The notes below the pieces were generated by a model. That model was not told the DNA's origin. It worked only from the letters and a program-made list of their open reading frames with translations, and did not search any database. The translations under genes and the position numbers were made by a program. Below are positions 1-12,115 of a DNA stretch of 64,000 bases, piece after piece (positions within the stretch are counted from its first letter, which is position 1; every line of letters begins with the position of its first letter). The stretch lies in the NCBI GenBank assembly GCA_963575745.1, contig CAUYUJ010018904.1:750066-814065 (forward strand), read 5' to 3'. The DNA comes from Prorocentrum cordatum (Eukaryota; Sar; Dinophyceae; Prorocentrales; Prorocentraceae).

Positions 1-59
1 GCCTGTGGAGCTCATACGGAAAGTGATGGGCATGCCGAAATGAGGTGCGGGAGCGAATT

Positions 60-290
60 CCAATCATATCACTGGGGTCTTCGGTGGTGCACCCTATGGG
101 GCCACGCAACCTGTGAGGCGTGCGCCGAAATTAAAGGCGCGAGCGCATGGGGAACCTTGCCACTGGGGCCGTCGGCGGAAATCTTTTTGGGGCCACGGAG
201 CGTGAGAGAGGTGTGCCGAAACGAAAGGGGCGAGCGAATCTGAACCATGTCACTGGGGCCTTCGCCACGAAATGGTATACCGAAACGAGC
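60..290 (+). repeat. Three diverged copies of the window's 78-bp satellite
   Basis: Three blocks begin with CACTGGGG followed by a TTCGG or GTCGG motif and then a 'GGGGCCACG' motif, near 69, 160 and 250. The same order of motifs, in reverse complement, makes up the large satellite at 46290-47935. Spacing here is nearer 90 bp than 78, so these are old, decayed copies. The open frames across this stretch are a by-product of the repeat. Confidence 0.5.
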
Positions 291-365
291 GCATGCGGAG
301 AGGTGAGGCAAGGTATGCGGATGATGACGACGACGACATGTGATATCAGAGGTAGGGACGAGGGG

Positions 366-366
366 G

Positions 367-392
<26 letters not shown>
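366..392. repeat. (GA)n microsatellite
   Basis: Uninterrupted GA dinucleotide run directly followed by purine-rich sequence to about 430. Confidence 0.95.
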
Positions 393-397
<5 letters not shown>

Positions 398-733
398 GAG
401 GGATGGCGGGAGGGAAGGAGGGACGCGGGGCGCTACTGGCTCGAAAGAAGGAACCGACGCCACAAGATGGCGTGGGAAAGTCAAGAAGAGAAGGCAGCTA
501 CAGGCTCTTACTTCCCTTCTCTGGGCTGCAGGTCAGGATGCAGCATGCGTCCACGGCGCTCTCACGAGCGGTTCTCGAACGGCGACTGGCCGAACGCCAG
601 GAGACAGAAGCAGAACAATCGACGAGGAACGACTGATGGAAACACCTCCCAAGGCCCGACAACCTGCAAGATCCCCGCGTCGACACCCCAAAAACTGCTG
701 CGAATTTCCGACAGCATCTTGAAGAGACACGCG
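393..733. other. Anonymous sequence, no gene seen
   Basis: Open frames cross it on both strands but none has a recognisable domain, and they continue straight into the CA microsatellite. I see nothing that supports a gene. Confidence 0.4.
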
Positions 734-929
<196 letters not shown>

Positions 930-2715
930 TCAAACACGCTTTGGCGTCGCGGCCTCGCGCGCAGCACCGAGGCGTACAAGGTCGGAGAACAGGCAGAGGG
1001 AAACACGCGCGGACGACCCACTCAAACGAGCACACGCAGACACTTAGGAAGGATGAGGGAGAGCGGGAACAGACGGCAGACATGGGCGCAGCCCTCTGAA
1101 CCTCCGTGTGCAGGTACTCCCGCATGTGCGTCCGCTCTGCAGCGCCGCCACATCCCCACCTCTGGGCGGAACAAGAGGGGAGAGGGAAACGTCAGCGTAT
1201 CCTCAAAACGCCAACACTTCCAAATCATGATGGATCCAGTTCCCAGGCGTTCAATCTGCCCCAGCATGACCTAGGCGCCCAGATTGATTAATAGATGTGG
1301 TTCCCTCGAACCTGTAAGGTACCTCGAAGGATTCCGACGAATACTCCACTGGGCCCCGGTGCGTAATACCAGTACAAGCACATGCATCTTCCACTGGATC
1401 CCAATGTGTAGCATAGAGAGGAGAGAGCAGGGTAGAGTAGGGCAGGGTGGAGTGTTCATCAGGTTTCCTCTAATGCGAAACCCTGGTCAGACCCCCCCAT
1501 ACACATCACATCCAATCATAGAACATTGTAGCTTTATACTCCTTTGCATCATAGGCCGTTTCCTTCATGCTAGAGGCTGTGAGCAATGGATCAACATATC
1601 AACCATGAGAATTTAATGAATACCTCAACTTGTCCCCCCCGCGCCTGCGATTTTTACGCTCGACCGCGCGTGTGTCCCGCATGGTCTGGGCGCCACGCGG
1701 GCTGGCAGCACGATATTCAATCTCCCGCGGCTGTGGTGCCTCATCGCCGGCGCTTGTAGAAGTGGGCCCTGCTTGGTACAGTCCACCCGCGTAGTAAGGA
1801 AGCACGAGAAGGAAGCAAGGGCCTTGGAAAGCCATGTCAACACTCTGCGGGCGGGGCGCGACCAGCGAAAGCGGCCAAGGATGGGCCGAAAGGGAAGGAT
1901 GTAAGGGGTAACCTTGGGATATTGCTCATCCTTACTATGCGGGTTGACTGTATGCCCACATGGCCATCCTTTCCTCAAATCAACCAGTGTCGACTGCATA
2001 TGGCTGCTTTCGGCGAGAAGTGTAGGTCGGCTGAGGCCTCGCCCCGAAAGGCTCACTCGCCGATCACGATCGGCACGTCAAAATATGTGCTTATCTACTC
2101 AAACGCTCTTGCGAAGACTGGCTCGAGCACTTGGCGCATTCACGCGCGCGCTCACTTGAGCCACGGCGTATCATAACCAAGGGGAGGATTATAGTGCGAA
2201 GGATCCACGAAAAACGTCCACTTCTATGCTTGCGTGGGCGGGGAAATAATCTCACGTCCCGGAGCCATGTCATAAACCATGCTCTCCTCGGTCACACTCC
2301 ACTCAACTCTGCTGTACACTTCAACTTGCGAACTACTTTAGTCGGATTCGCTCTTGTGGTCGCCTGTCCACTCTACGCCTATGCCCGCTCATATGCTCTC
2401 CTTCATTCGTGCTCAAACCAGCTCTACTCTACGCTGCGCCTCCGCTCCCCTGTGCTACGCTCTAGTTACGCGAAGCCACCTCTCAACAATCGGTCTACGG
2501 TCCATCAGCTGTACTATGCCACTCCACTGTTCGATTGCTCAACTACCTCCTGAACAAATATACTACTGCACTACTCTGCAAGGGCACGCGGCTGAATCCC
2601 ACTGAAGGAAAATGGGGCTGGGACATCCCCCCTTATCATGCTCCGTGGTCCCCGGACCCCCCCTTGACCCGCGCCCCCCTCCCCTCCTTTGGCCACGCCG
2701 CACCCCTGGATCCGG
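930..2715. other. Anonymous sequence upstream of the telomere-like block
   Basis: No open frame looks like protein. Base composition becomes less extreme than in the flanking repeats. Nothing else is recognisable in it. Confidence 0.4.
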
Positions 2716-4440
2716 AACCCTAACCCTAACACCCTCCCACCTCAACCCGCACACCTGAACCCTGGCACCTTCTGACATTACCACCCTACTACGAAGTACT
2801 AGCCCTAAGACCCTCACACCCTAACGCCCAAACACATTAGCGCTAACACCCTAACCCTAATACCCGAACCCAAACACCACATCGTTTCCACCCGATCCTG
2901 AATACCCGAACCCTACAACCCAAAAACACATCCACAAACCCTACCACCCTACCCTAACACCTACAGAACTAACCCTAACGCTGAAACCCTGATCCGAACA
3001 CCCTAACCATGACACCCTAAACCCTAACCATATACCCTAACCAAAACACCCTATCCCGAGCACTAACACGCTAACACACTAACACCCAAACCTTGACACC
3101 TTGCCCCTAGCACACTAACCCTAGCAGCCGAACCCTAAGCCTGACATGTAAAGTCTACTACCCTCACTCAAACCATGACATCCTGGCCCTAGCACCATAA
3201 CGCTTCCACCCTGACACTAGATCTGACACCCTGACCCTGGCACCCTAATATCCTAAGCCTAACACCCTAACCCTAGCACCCTAACCATAGCAGCAACACC
3301 CTGGCCCTGACGCTTACAACCCTACCAGCCTAACCCTAGCAGAACCTAACACCCTAACCCTATCATTCTAATACGATCACCCTAACCCTAACACTTACAC
3401 TTAAACCCTGGCGCTTAAACCCTAACCCTACCATGGCAAACTGGCCCTAGCACTCTAACGATCCCAACCTAGACCTAACCCTGACACCCTAAAACCCTAG
3501 CATAACACCCTAAATCTCACACCCCAATACCAGCACCCTAACACTAACACCATAACACCCTAAACATAGCACCCTAACCCTAGCCCCCTAATCCTAATCC
3601 TGGCGATTGAACCCTACCACCCTAACCTCAACAGGCCCCAACTCCCTAGTCATATCACCCTAAAACGGTCAGCCGAATCCTAACCCTGACACTTCAATCC
3701 GACCGTCCTAACGCAAACCATGGCACCCTGGCCCTAACACTCGAATGCTTTCACCCTGACCAAAACCCTGACACCCTAGCACCCCAATCCCAACCCTAAC
3801 ACCCTATCCCTAGCACCCTAAGTCTAACCGTAACATCCTAACACCCCAAACCTAACGTGCTGACACCCTGATCTTACGCCTGGCACCCCGGCCGAAACAC
3901 CCTGGAAGCATAATGCGAAAATGCTAATTCTAATCCGAACCTATCACCATACCCATGCCACCTGTACCCGGCCACCCTAAACCTGGCACAACAACACCCG
4001 AAAAACCGATGATCATAACTCTAACACCCGGATCCTAATACCTTAAATCAAACCCCTGACCGTAAACCTTTAATACCAGAACCTGCTGACAATCACCCAA
4101 ACACCCCCGACCCACCACATAAACCTTAATACCCGAATCCAAGTCCTGACGCACGAGCCCAAACATCCAAATACTGACATCATAACTCTCTTCACCATGA
4201 ACCTAACACCCTGACACCCTAATCCTAACATCCTAGCAATCACACCCTGACACTAACACCCTAACCCTAATCCTAACCCTAACCGAGCACCCTTCTCCTA
4301 GCATCCGAACCCGACCACCCTAACCCTAACCCTGACACCAGAACCCCAACACCCGAATCCTAACACCCGAAAGCCTAATACCCGAACCCTAACACCCGAA
4401 TCATAATCCCGAAACAATCTAAAGGCGCTAGCCCTAACCC
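2716..4440 (+). repeat. Degenerate interstitial telomere-like block (CCCTAA / CACCCTAAC)
   Basis: About 1.7 kb made almost entirely of variants of CCCTAA, CACCCTAAC and CCCGAA units, with perfect short runs such as CCCTAACCCTAA near 4260 and 4320. There are no long ORFs. The block has non-telomeric sequence on both sides, so it is interstitial in this assembly. The unit is closest to (TTAGGG)n on the minus strand rather than the TTTAGGG reported for several dinoflagellates. Whether it came from a real chromosome end or is a telomere-like satellite cannot be decided here. Confidence 0.85.
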
Positions 4441-5338
4441 CCTAACCTGCCAAGAGAGGGGGGGGGAGTCGAAACCGCAACCTACCCCTCCCTCCGTCGC
4501 AAAGGGGGGGGAAGGGGGGAGGGTCGAAACCCCCACCTCCCCATTTCGAAGGGAGAATAGGGGCCCGAAAACAAAACACCACTGCATTCAGAGTGCTTAA
4601 GCACACCCGCCCTCTTCAATTAAAGGGGATCCATTGGCGCTTTTCCCTACTCGAACTCAGCCCAGGAAAGCTACTCCAATATAATACTACTCCTGTCCAC
4701 GTATGCACTGGTATCCTACTACGCTGCGACCATACTACTCGACTTCTCCATCTTGTGCTTACACTGCGAGTGCCCTCCCTCGACACTCTACTATCCAAGA
4801 ATACTCCACACGCGTATTCCACATGCGAAACAGGTAAACGGGACATCTCATGTCTGATACTTTGAGGTCCCCCATTTTGCTGCAACGCGACTCTGCTTCT
4901 GCACAGCACTGCACGAGCAATCCCCATGCGGGACTGAAATGTGGGACATCTACCCGTACTACGACTCGAATGCCCAACTGCTTGACACGTGCGTTCCACA
5001 TGCGGGAATGGCGTGTGGGACACGAGCGAATACGGCCCTGCGGGAGAGAGCGGGGACCCTGGGCTCGGAGGAAAGGCTTGCAACATCCACAGGCGACTGG
5101 TTTACGGACCACCTTGAACATCCGAAAAGAAGGTCCCATAGGACCCTCATCCTTCGATGGTACTCGGTGATAAAGAAGGCACAAATCGTAATAATAACAA
5201 CAAGAACACAATCATCGCCCGCCGGCATGGGGTCGCAGCCAGTATTGACAACAGGGCGTGTCGCACATCTGCTCCGTAGAGCCCCTCGGCCACTTCATCT
5301 CCTCCCCCAGACCTCCCCCCGTACCCTCGATTGCCTTC
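4441..5338. other. Anonymous sequence after the telomere-like block
   Basis: It starts with G-rich runs flanking short 'GTCGAAACC' motifs (4455-4550) and continues as unique-looking DNA. No coding frame is convincing. Confidence 0.4.
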
Positions 5339-5390
5339 ATCCTCCTCCTCATCCTCCTCCTCATCTTCCTCCTCCTCCTCCTCCTCCTGC
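5339..5390. repeat. (TCC)n microsatellite
   Basis: Imperfect TCC/TCA trinucleotide array on the plus strand. Confidence 0.9.
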
Positions 5391-5460
5391 TCACGCTGGG
5401 CACCTGTAGAGCTCCCTCAGGGTCACGGGCGTGGCGGTGTGCCGGGCATACTGCTCGACC

Positions 5461-5756
5461 CTGTGAGGGTGGGAAGAAGGGAGGGGGGCGGGAGGGGAGC
5501 AGAGGGGAGTCGGATGACGGGGGGATCTCTCGCGTTTACCCCCCTCGCCCCACCACCTCCTCGTCCTTGGCAGGGCAGCTAGGGGGCAGATGGAGGGAGG
5601 GGGACGGGGAGGGGAGAAGTGGGGGCGGGAGGCGAAAAGAGAGGGGAAGGAAGAAGGTCAAGATGAGAAGGGGTAAGGAGGGGGAGGGAGGAGGAGGACA
5701 GGGAGGGAGGGAGTAGAAGGAGAGGGGGGAGAATGGAGTAGGAAGAGGGGGCAGGT
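5461..5756. repeat. Purine-rich (G/A) low-complexity tract
   Basis: Nearly all G and A on the plus strand with a short pyrimidine break near 5535-5575. Frames through it are Arg/Gly/Glu-rich artefacts. Confidence 0.7.
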
Positions 5757-5789
5757 ATGGGGCAAGCTAGGTGCAATTACGCCATATTG

Positions 5790-6255
5790 GGCATCCTACC
5801 TCTCCCACCCATCCCTTCCAATTGCGCTGTTTGTTTCTCTATCCGCGGATGTGTGTCACCGAGAACCTGGAACTCCAAAGACGATCCCATCATGTCGTGC
5901 GCGTAATGAAAAGGGGGAGCCGTGTATATTGGAGCAGGACTAGCGGATGAGAAGGAGAATGAGCTAGAGGAAGAGAAGGATAAGGAAGGAGGAAGGCGGT
6001 GAGGAGCACCGGCAGCAGGAGCAGGAGGAGCAGGAGGAGTAGGAGGACCAGGGGAAGACGGGGGAGGTGAAAGGCAGAGGCGACAACGACGAGGAAGCAC
6101 TCGGATCCACAATGTTGCCCGCGCTGAGGCGAGCGTGCTACTCTGAACGACTGAAGAAGCAAAGCGTCGATCCACAAATGAGGCCGACGCTGCAGCGGGA
6201 GAAACCTTGTGAGACACCGAAAGCGTCCCGACTGGAAACGACCACATGAGAAGCA
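5790..6255 (-). repeat. Dispersed repeat, copy 1
   Basis: Read on the minus strand it matches 10085-10520 on the plus strand. The shared landmarks are 'GAGTTCCAGG', then 'CCGCGGATAGAGAAACAA', then 'GGGATGGGTGGGAG'. Upstream are 'CTGCAGCG' boxes and a Ser/Pro-coding pyrimidine tract. Related copies lie at 14105-14260 and 16130-16510. No protein family is recognised. Confidence 0.6.
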
Positions 6256-6350
6256 TCCGCCAGTGTTTGCATCACGTAGTGGAGTGCCCCAAGGCTCATG
6301 CAGCCCTTGAAAATTTGTTGAAAGACCAGGCCACCGGTTTCACAAAGATT

Positions 6351-6435
6351 TCCGCGGATTTCCGGGGATTCCCCAGGATTCCCAGGAGTTTCCGGGGATC
6401 CCCCTGGGATTTCCAAGGATTCCCCAGGATTCCTC
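6351..6435. repeat. GGATTCCCC-type short tandem repeat
   Basis: Repeated GGATTTCC and GGATTCCCCA units about 10 bp long. Confidence 0.75.
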
Positions 6436-6439
6436 CACC

Positions 6440-6990
6440 GTGTCGCGCGCGTCCTCTGGCAGCGCAGCCGGCCGAACATGGGCCCAACAGCGCGCTGGAG
6501 GGCCCAAGATGCATCCGAGAAGGCCCAAGAGTGCCCCGATACGCCCAAGGCGTCCCCAACACGGCCCAAGAAGCCCCGAAGACGTCCCAAGAGTGTTCAA
6601 AGAGGCGTGCCCCAAGAGGCAGACATCAGTGATGCTCCTTATGTTTTTGGTTTTAGTTTTTGGTTTTTCGCCTTTTCGGCCTTCCGACTCTCCAAGACGG
6701 CCCACGAGGCCCCCAAGATCGCTCCAAGACGGTCTCAGAGGCCCGAGGGCTCCAAGACAGCCCAAGCGGCGCCCAAGACGGCCAAAAAGACCCAAAGAGG
6801 GCCCCAAGAGGGGGCCCAGATGGGGAACCCGAACGGACATTTCGAGCCCTCAGCAACGAGGGCCCCCTCAGAAGGCCCCAAGATGCGCCCAAGAGGCGGC
6901 TCCCAAGAGGCCCCAAGAGGAGGCTCCCAAGAGGTCCCAAAACTGTTTCCAAGAGACCCCGGAGAATGCCCCGAAGAAGCATCCCTGAGA
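6440..6990 (+). repeat. Composite CCAAGA-GGCCCC element, copy 1
   Basis: Arms of 12-15 bp units (CCAAGATGGCCCC, CCAAGAGGCCCC) flank a T-rich core at about 6640-6705 ending in TTCCGACTCTCCAAGACGG. A second landmark near 6820-6855 contains GAACGGACATTTCGAGCC. The same order is seen in copies 3 and 4, so this is a structured family rather than a simple satellite. Confidence 0.7.
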
Positions 6991-7212
6991 ACTCTGACCC
7001 GCAACCCAGGCACGGTGACGGGATGAATGAAGAGGGGCACGAGCTGGAGCATGAGCATGCTGCCATGATGGGCTGGAGCACCGAGGATGGGGGGATGCAG
7101 CGTCGGGAACGAGGCTCCCAGACCAGGCAGCCGAGCGAGCCTCCCAGAGAGGGGGGGGGGGGAAGGCAGGGAAGGAGTGCGGAAGAGGGAGCATGAGGAC
7201 CAGAGAGAAGTA

Positions 7213-7258
7213 AGGAGGAGGAGGAGGAGGAGGAGGAGGAGGAGGAGGAGGAGGAGGA
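7213..7258. repeat. (GGA)n microsatellite
   Basis: Clean GGA trinucleotide array inside a longer purine-rich stretch (about 7020-7335). Confidence 0.95.
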
Positions 7259-7339
7259 CCAGGATGGGGAGGTACAGATGGAGGACGTGGAGGTGGAAAA
7301 GGAAACTAGGGCGAGCGAAGGGAGGAGAGGGTTAGGAGC

Positions 7340-8572
7340 TTTCTTATTATTCCTCCTCGTGCCCCTCCTCCGCCCCCCTCTCCTTCTTCCGCCTCCCCCC
7401 AGGGAAGGGACCCAGGAAATGCAGGCGAGGGGGGATGGTGTAGAAGTGGAGGATATGGGAAAGCGGGGAAAAGAGAAAGGGGAGAGGCGACAACGAAGAA
7501 GAAAGCACAAATATGAATAATACTGAGAAGACGAAGAAGAAGGACACGGCTGGAGACGGGAGCCGAGACTGATAGCTGACTTCCCTCGAAAACGTGCGCT
7601 TGCGCTGAAGGTGTCCGCGCGGATGTGGGCAACAGTGCGCCGCCAATTGCTGTGAGGGTCAAGTTCCTGGGTTCTCGCGCCCGACATTCTCGATTCTGGG
7701 CTCCTGGTTTCTCGCGGATGCTGCGCGACTGTCGCAAAACAACATCTCCACAACGCTCGGTATGCGACCAAGATCCATGGGGGCCCGGGTTCCTGATCTT
7801 CAGTCACGCACCTTGGGCTTCGAAAGCGTACACGGTAGCATGTGGACAGAATACAGAATAGTGTTGAGCAGGGAGAACTGCAAGGAGAGGGCAATAGTAC
7901 CAAACAGCATAGCGCAAGCCGTAGAGGGGCGATGATAGAGACCAAACGTGTCTGCGGAGGCACGTGAAAGTAGAGAGCACATGACACAGAGCTGAAGGTA
8001 TCGAGAGAGTACAGACTATCGACTGATCAGAAAATACATGGCCGCCATCTTTTCTCGCATCCACTACTGACTGCCCACCACGCCATCTCAACCCAGACCG
8101 GCGTCGCCGTTGGGCCTGCCAGTTTCCAGTGGGGGGACGCTCGAGAACATCGGGAATATGCAGTGGAATCCGCACATCTCCCAGCACGAAATTTGCAGGG
8201 GTCTGGGACCTTCGGGTTGGGTTGGTGTGGTGTGGTCAGCAGTGAACCACTTGCACGCGTCCTCGACAGGACTCGCGCGAACAACTGCTGTGGGGGCCCT
8301 CCAGTGCCAGGCATGACGGTATCTAGTGGCCCGCGCCCTGCGCCGTTCTGAGCTCCTCTCGGGAGACACGACGGTATGCGAGCTCGTACCATTTTGGACT
8401 CGCCGCTTGGGGCGCAGATCGCAGATCCTGGGGCCCGGAGCGTCGCCACCCCGTTCGTCCCTCTCCTCAGCCTTCTCATGCCAGCCGCCCGCCTGCGGCT
8501 GACCGCAGGCAAGGACCGCCCAGCCATCGCCCCTCGAGCCGGGCGGCTGATCGGCAGCAGGCCCAGCCCACG
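7340..8572. other. Anonymous sequence, no gene supported
   Basis: Long frames exist on both strands but lack any recognisable motif and change composition abruptly where they cross repeats. A short match to part of DinoSL at 8384-8402 was considered and not accepted. Confidence 0.35.
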
Positions 8573-8643
8573 CCTCCTCCTCCTCCTCCTCCTCCTCCTC
8601 CTCCTCCTCCTCCTCCTCCTCCTCCTCCTCCTCCTCCTCCTCT
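8573..8643. repeat. (TCC)n microsatellite
   Basis: About 70 bases of near-perfect TCC on the plus strand. It generates poly-Leu, poly-Arg and poly-Glu frames. Confidence 0.97.
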
Positions 8644-8721
8644 CCTCCTTCTCCTCCACGGCCTCGCTCCCACCCACCCTCCCCCTCTCCCTTCCTCCGG
8701 CGAACTTTGCATGTACCTTCA

Positions 8722-8784
8722 GGGAGGGTGGCGGTGTATAAAGCCGCTGGCTCCCAGTGGTGATCTATACACCGCCACCCTCCC
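8722..8784. repeat. 63-bp hairpin with perfect 19-bp inverted arms
   Basis: The arm GGGAGGGTGGCGGTGTATA (8722-8740) is exactly reverse-complemented at 8766-8784. The 25-bp interior itself contains CCGCTGG and CCAGTGG separated by CTC, so the whole segment can fold into one almost continuous stem. It could be a minimal non-autonomous inverted-repeat element. No target-site duplication is obvious. Confidence 0.85.
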
Positions 8785-9109
8785 ACGAGGCCTGGGAGCA
8801 TTCCATCTGAGGGTGCCTGTGTATATGTTTATGTGGTGGATCCCAAGCCACCATCAGCAGCAGCGGGAGCAGGTGCACGGAGACCCAGAGGCCCCGCCAG
8901 CGGCAAGGAACACACGATCTCGCCGAGAAGGCCAAACACTCCAGCCTCCGCCAATCCACACACCGCGGGGTCATCCCTGAGATGGCGCCAGGCGCCCCCA
9001 TACAAGTTCCTGTCTGTGCCCGCCGGGTGTGGAAGCCACGGCACATCCCGGGCCTCAGGGGTCAGGGGCTGAATGAAGGTCGCCGAAATTATGCATTCTT
9101 TATACTAGA
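8785..9109. other. Anonymous spacer
   Basis: No gene or repeat recognised between the hairpin and the GATCGAT array. Confidence 0.4.
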
Positions 9110-9149
9110 GAGAACCCAATCAGCGGATGGCTTTGGGAATTAATGGCAT

Positions 9150-9395
9150 GGATATTGAAATCGATTGTGAGAGCTATAGTGAGATCGATGGTGGGATCGA
9201 TGGCGAGGACGATAGCAAGGTCGATCGTGAAACCGATAGTGAAGTCGATCCAGTGAGATCGATAATGAGATCGATCGTGAGATCGCTCGTTCGAAATACA
9301 GTGAGATCTATAATGAAATCGATAAGGGGATCGATCGTGAAATCGATCGAGAAATAGGTAGTGAGATCGATGGTGCGATCGATCGATCGGGAGAT
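9150..9395. repeat. GATCGAT-rich satellite, array 1
   Basis: Units close to 12 bp of the type GTGAGATCGATA repeat through the segment. The same family occurs at 39510-39830. It is dense in GATC and CGAT tetramers. Confidence 0.85.
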
Positions 9396-9397
9396 CG

Positions 9398-9530
9398 ACC
9401 AGGAACCTGGGAACCCGGAAACCCAGAAACCCGGGAGCCCGGAAACCCGGGAACCCCGCCTCCCAGCGAAATTGACCCCGAACCAACAACTGGGAACCCG
9501 GCAACCCGGACCCGGGAACCCAGGAACCTT
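9398..9530. repeat. GGGAACCCG-type short tandem repeat
   Basis: Units GGGAACCCGG, GGAAACCC and GGGAGCCC alternate immediately after the GATCGAT array. Confidence 0.75.
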
Positions 9531-10084
9531 GCGGCGGCCCACTGAAATCGGCCGCCCACTTTCGCCAAATCCTTCAAGATCCGCTCGGACCCCTTCAGTG
9601 CAAGCAATGGTTTGGGAATCTGGTCGATGTATTGGATGCACTCCAATCCATACAGGGAGGGAGATTCGCGTCCACCTCCAACAAAGAAGTTCCTGGGGAA
9701 TCACAGCGTACTGAATTCAGTCCTGACGGACTGGAGCGTGAGAGGGCACCTGTACCCACCAACCGCTAACACGCTCGCCGGGGATATCTGCCTGCCTGCT
9801 GCTGCCCTAGAGGGCTCCACAACGCCAAAACATAAGAAACTGCAGTTGGCTGATCACAGCCATTCACGTGCGATGTTCCTGAGGAAGCCTGCGGGAGACT
9901 TAATCAACAGCTGAATACGTTTCGCCTCCAAGAAACTTCATACGGCGCTGCCCCTGCCATCATCCTCCCAGTACTCCTTTCTTGCCTCGCACTCTCCTCC
10001 TCTCTTCTCTGACTCTGTCCCGATAGTGGCTGGCCCTCTCCGCGTACTGTCTCTAACCCACAGGAGCTGTAGCATTGTGTTTCT
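9531..10084. other. Anonymous sequence
   Basis: Nothing recognisable. No frame carries a credible protein. Confidence 0.4.
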
Positions 10085-10520
10085 TATGTGCGCTGCAACA
10101 TCCAACTGTTTTCAGTGCTTCAAGATGGTATTCCCACTGCCGCGTGGGCCGCATCTTCGGATCGGCGCTATGCTCCCATCATTCGGAATTGGGCTCTCGC
10201 CCCAGCGTGGGCGTTCCGTGTGGATCTGAATCCTTGTTCACCGTTGTCGTTGCCTCATTTCCCCTCCTCCTCCTCTTTTCCTGGGTCCTCCTGCTCCTAC
10301 AGCTCCTTCCACTCCAGCTCCTGCTGCTGCTACTCATCCAAGTCATCCTTCTTTCTCCCCCCTCCTTGTCTCCTACCCATCCCTCTACTCATCCGCCACA
10401 TCCTCGTCCAAAAAAAACGGCTCCTGATTTTTCCTACTGCGCATAACATGATGTGGTCCTATTTTGAGTTCCAGGTGCGCTATGGCACGCGTCCGCGGAT
10501 AGAGAAACAACAACGCGGTG
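10085..10520 (+). repeat. Dispersed repeat, copy 2
   Basis: Same family as 5790-6255 in opposite orientation. It begins with a TTCAAGATGG / CGGATCGGCGCT box region, passes through a pyrimidine tract and ends with CCGCGGATAGAGAAACAA and GGGATGGGTGGGAG. Confidence 0.6.
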
Positions 10521-10701
10521 GGAAGGGATGGGTGGGAGGGGTAGGGTGTAGGATGCCCTTCAGAACCTGCCAAACAAGCACCAACACCCTCCCCAATCCA
10601 CCTCCATGCTCCCGCCTCTTCCTATCATCCTTTCTCTGGCTTTATGAATGTCTGTCTTTCTGTCTGTCTATCAATCGTTCTTTATTTCTTTCCGTATCCC
10701 T

Positions 10702-10736
10702 CCCTCTTTCTCTCTCTCTCTCTCTTTCTCTCTCCC
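10702..10736. repeat. (TC)n microsatellite
   Basis: TC dinucleotide run with a few T interruptions. Confidence 0.85.
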
Positions 10737-10797
10737 GCGTGCGCAGCGCTAAAGCCCCGCGCTTCGGCTCGAGGAGCGCGACTCCCACGAGCCCTCT

Positions 10798-10935
10798 GGA
10801 CGTAGGTGGTTTAGGGAGTTTCCTCTTCCATCCCCCTTCTTCCCTTTCGGGGAGGGGTTACCCCTCCCCCCTATACTCCTTCGCCGGACCCGGACGGGGG
10901 GGGGGGGCGGCGAGGTGCCAGACGGTACTTGTTCG
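10798..10935 (+). repeat. Leader module shared with 49318-49430
   Basis: GTAGGTGGT, TCCTCTTCCA, CCCCCTTCTTCCC and TTACCCCTCCCCCC motifs occur in the same order at 49318-49430. Both precede a composite CCAAGA-GGCCCC element, so this is probably the 5' module of that family. Confidence 0.65.
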
Positions 10936-11570
10936 CCCAAGACGGCTCCAAGAGCGCCTCGGAGAGCCCAATATTACCTCAAAGATGCCTCAGGATAGCC
11001 TAGGATGCCGCAAGAAGGCTCCGAAGATGCACCAAAAGGCCCCCAGTCCGCCCCAAGACGGCCCCAAGAAGCCTCCGAGACATCGAAGGAGGCCTCCAAG
11101 AGGCCAAAATCCTTCAAACACCTAAGGGAGACTTATGATTTGTGCATCGTCGCCCGTTCGCTCTCCATAGCCTTCCGAAGCCTCAAGATGGCTCCAAGAT
11201 GGCCCGAGAGGGCCCAAGAGCGCTACAAAAGCGCTCTAAGAGGCGATGTTGGGGGCTCGCGAGGGGCAGGGCGAATTGCGACCATCCCTTTCTTTGATCG
11301 GTGCCCTCCAAGATGGCCCCGAGAGGCGCCCAGGAGGCCCTAAGGGGCCCCAAGATGGCCCCAAGATGGGCTCCAAGATGGCCCCAAGAGGCCCCCAGAA
11401 GGCCCCAAATATGACCCCAAGCGGCCCCAAGAGGCCCCCTCGAGGCACCCAGGATGCCCAAAAGCCCTCAAGGACTGCCAAGAGACCCCCAAGACGTCCC
11501 AAGAGACATCCGAGAAGCGCCCAAGGGAGATCCCAAGAGGCCCCGAAAGGAATCCAAGAGACCTCTTGCC
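10936..11570 (+). repeat. Composite CCAAGA-GGCCCC element, copy 2
   Basis: CCAAGATGGCCCC and CCAAGAGGCCCC units on both sides of a less GC-rich core (about 11125-11195) that ends TTCCGAAGCCTCAAGATGG. Frames across it are open on both strands because the unit is largely stop-free. Confidence 0.7.
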
Positions 11571-11574
11571 CTTT

Positions 11575-12115
11575 TGTTTGCCCTTCCCCTCCTGCTCCTC
11601 CTTCCTCGTCCTACTCCTCCTCTTCATCAAACTCCTCCTCTCTTCCTCCTCCTCCTCCTCATCATCCTATTACAGATTCCTTCTCCCCACTCCCTCATCC
11701 ATCCATCCAGCCTCCTCCTTCTCCTCCTCCGTCGTTCGCACAATTCGGCCGTCCACCTCTTTGCTCCCGCACTTCCCTGATCGCCTCAACTCGCCCGGAC
11801 ATCGTTTCTGGATGGGCTGGTGGGGATCATCCGCACCGAAGCGTCTAGAAATTCTTCCTCATCCGCACACCCCCTCCTCCTCCTCCTCCTCCTCCTTCTC
11901 CTCCTCGTCCTCCTGCTCCTCCTCCCACCTCCCCCCTGCCCTCACTTCCTCATCCTCCAGCTCCCACCTCGCCCTTCTCGTTCCCCTCCCTCCCTCCTTC
12001 ATCACCCTCCTTCTCCGCCGCATCCTCTCCTCCTCCCCCCTCCCTCCTCCTCCTCCTCCTCCTCGTCCTCCTCCTCCTCCTCCTCATCCTTCTCCTCCAT
12101 CTCGAGCGCGTTTCT
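11575..12115. repeat. Pyrimidine-rich TCC/TCA low-complexity region
   Basis: Long interrupted CTCCTCC arrays, densest at 11875-11940 and 12045-12100. Confidence 0.8.

Noticed and set aside
6653-7987. 444-codon minus-strand frame as a gene
   Set aside because: It crosses the composite repeat, a GGA array and anonymous DNA with abrupt composition changes and no motif.
8384-8402. Second relic spliced leader (CGTA-CCATTTTGG-A-CTC)
   Set aside because: Needs one deletion and one insertion to match, has no downstream ATG with a protein-like frame, and short matches of this kind are expected by chance.
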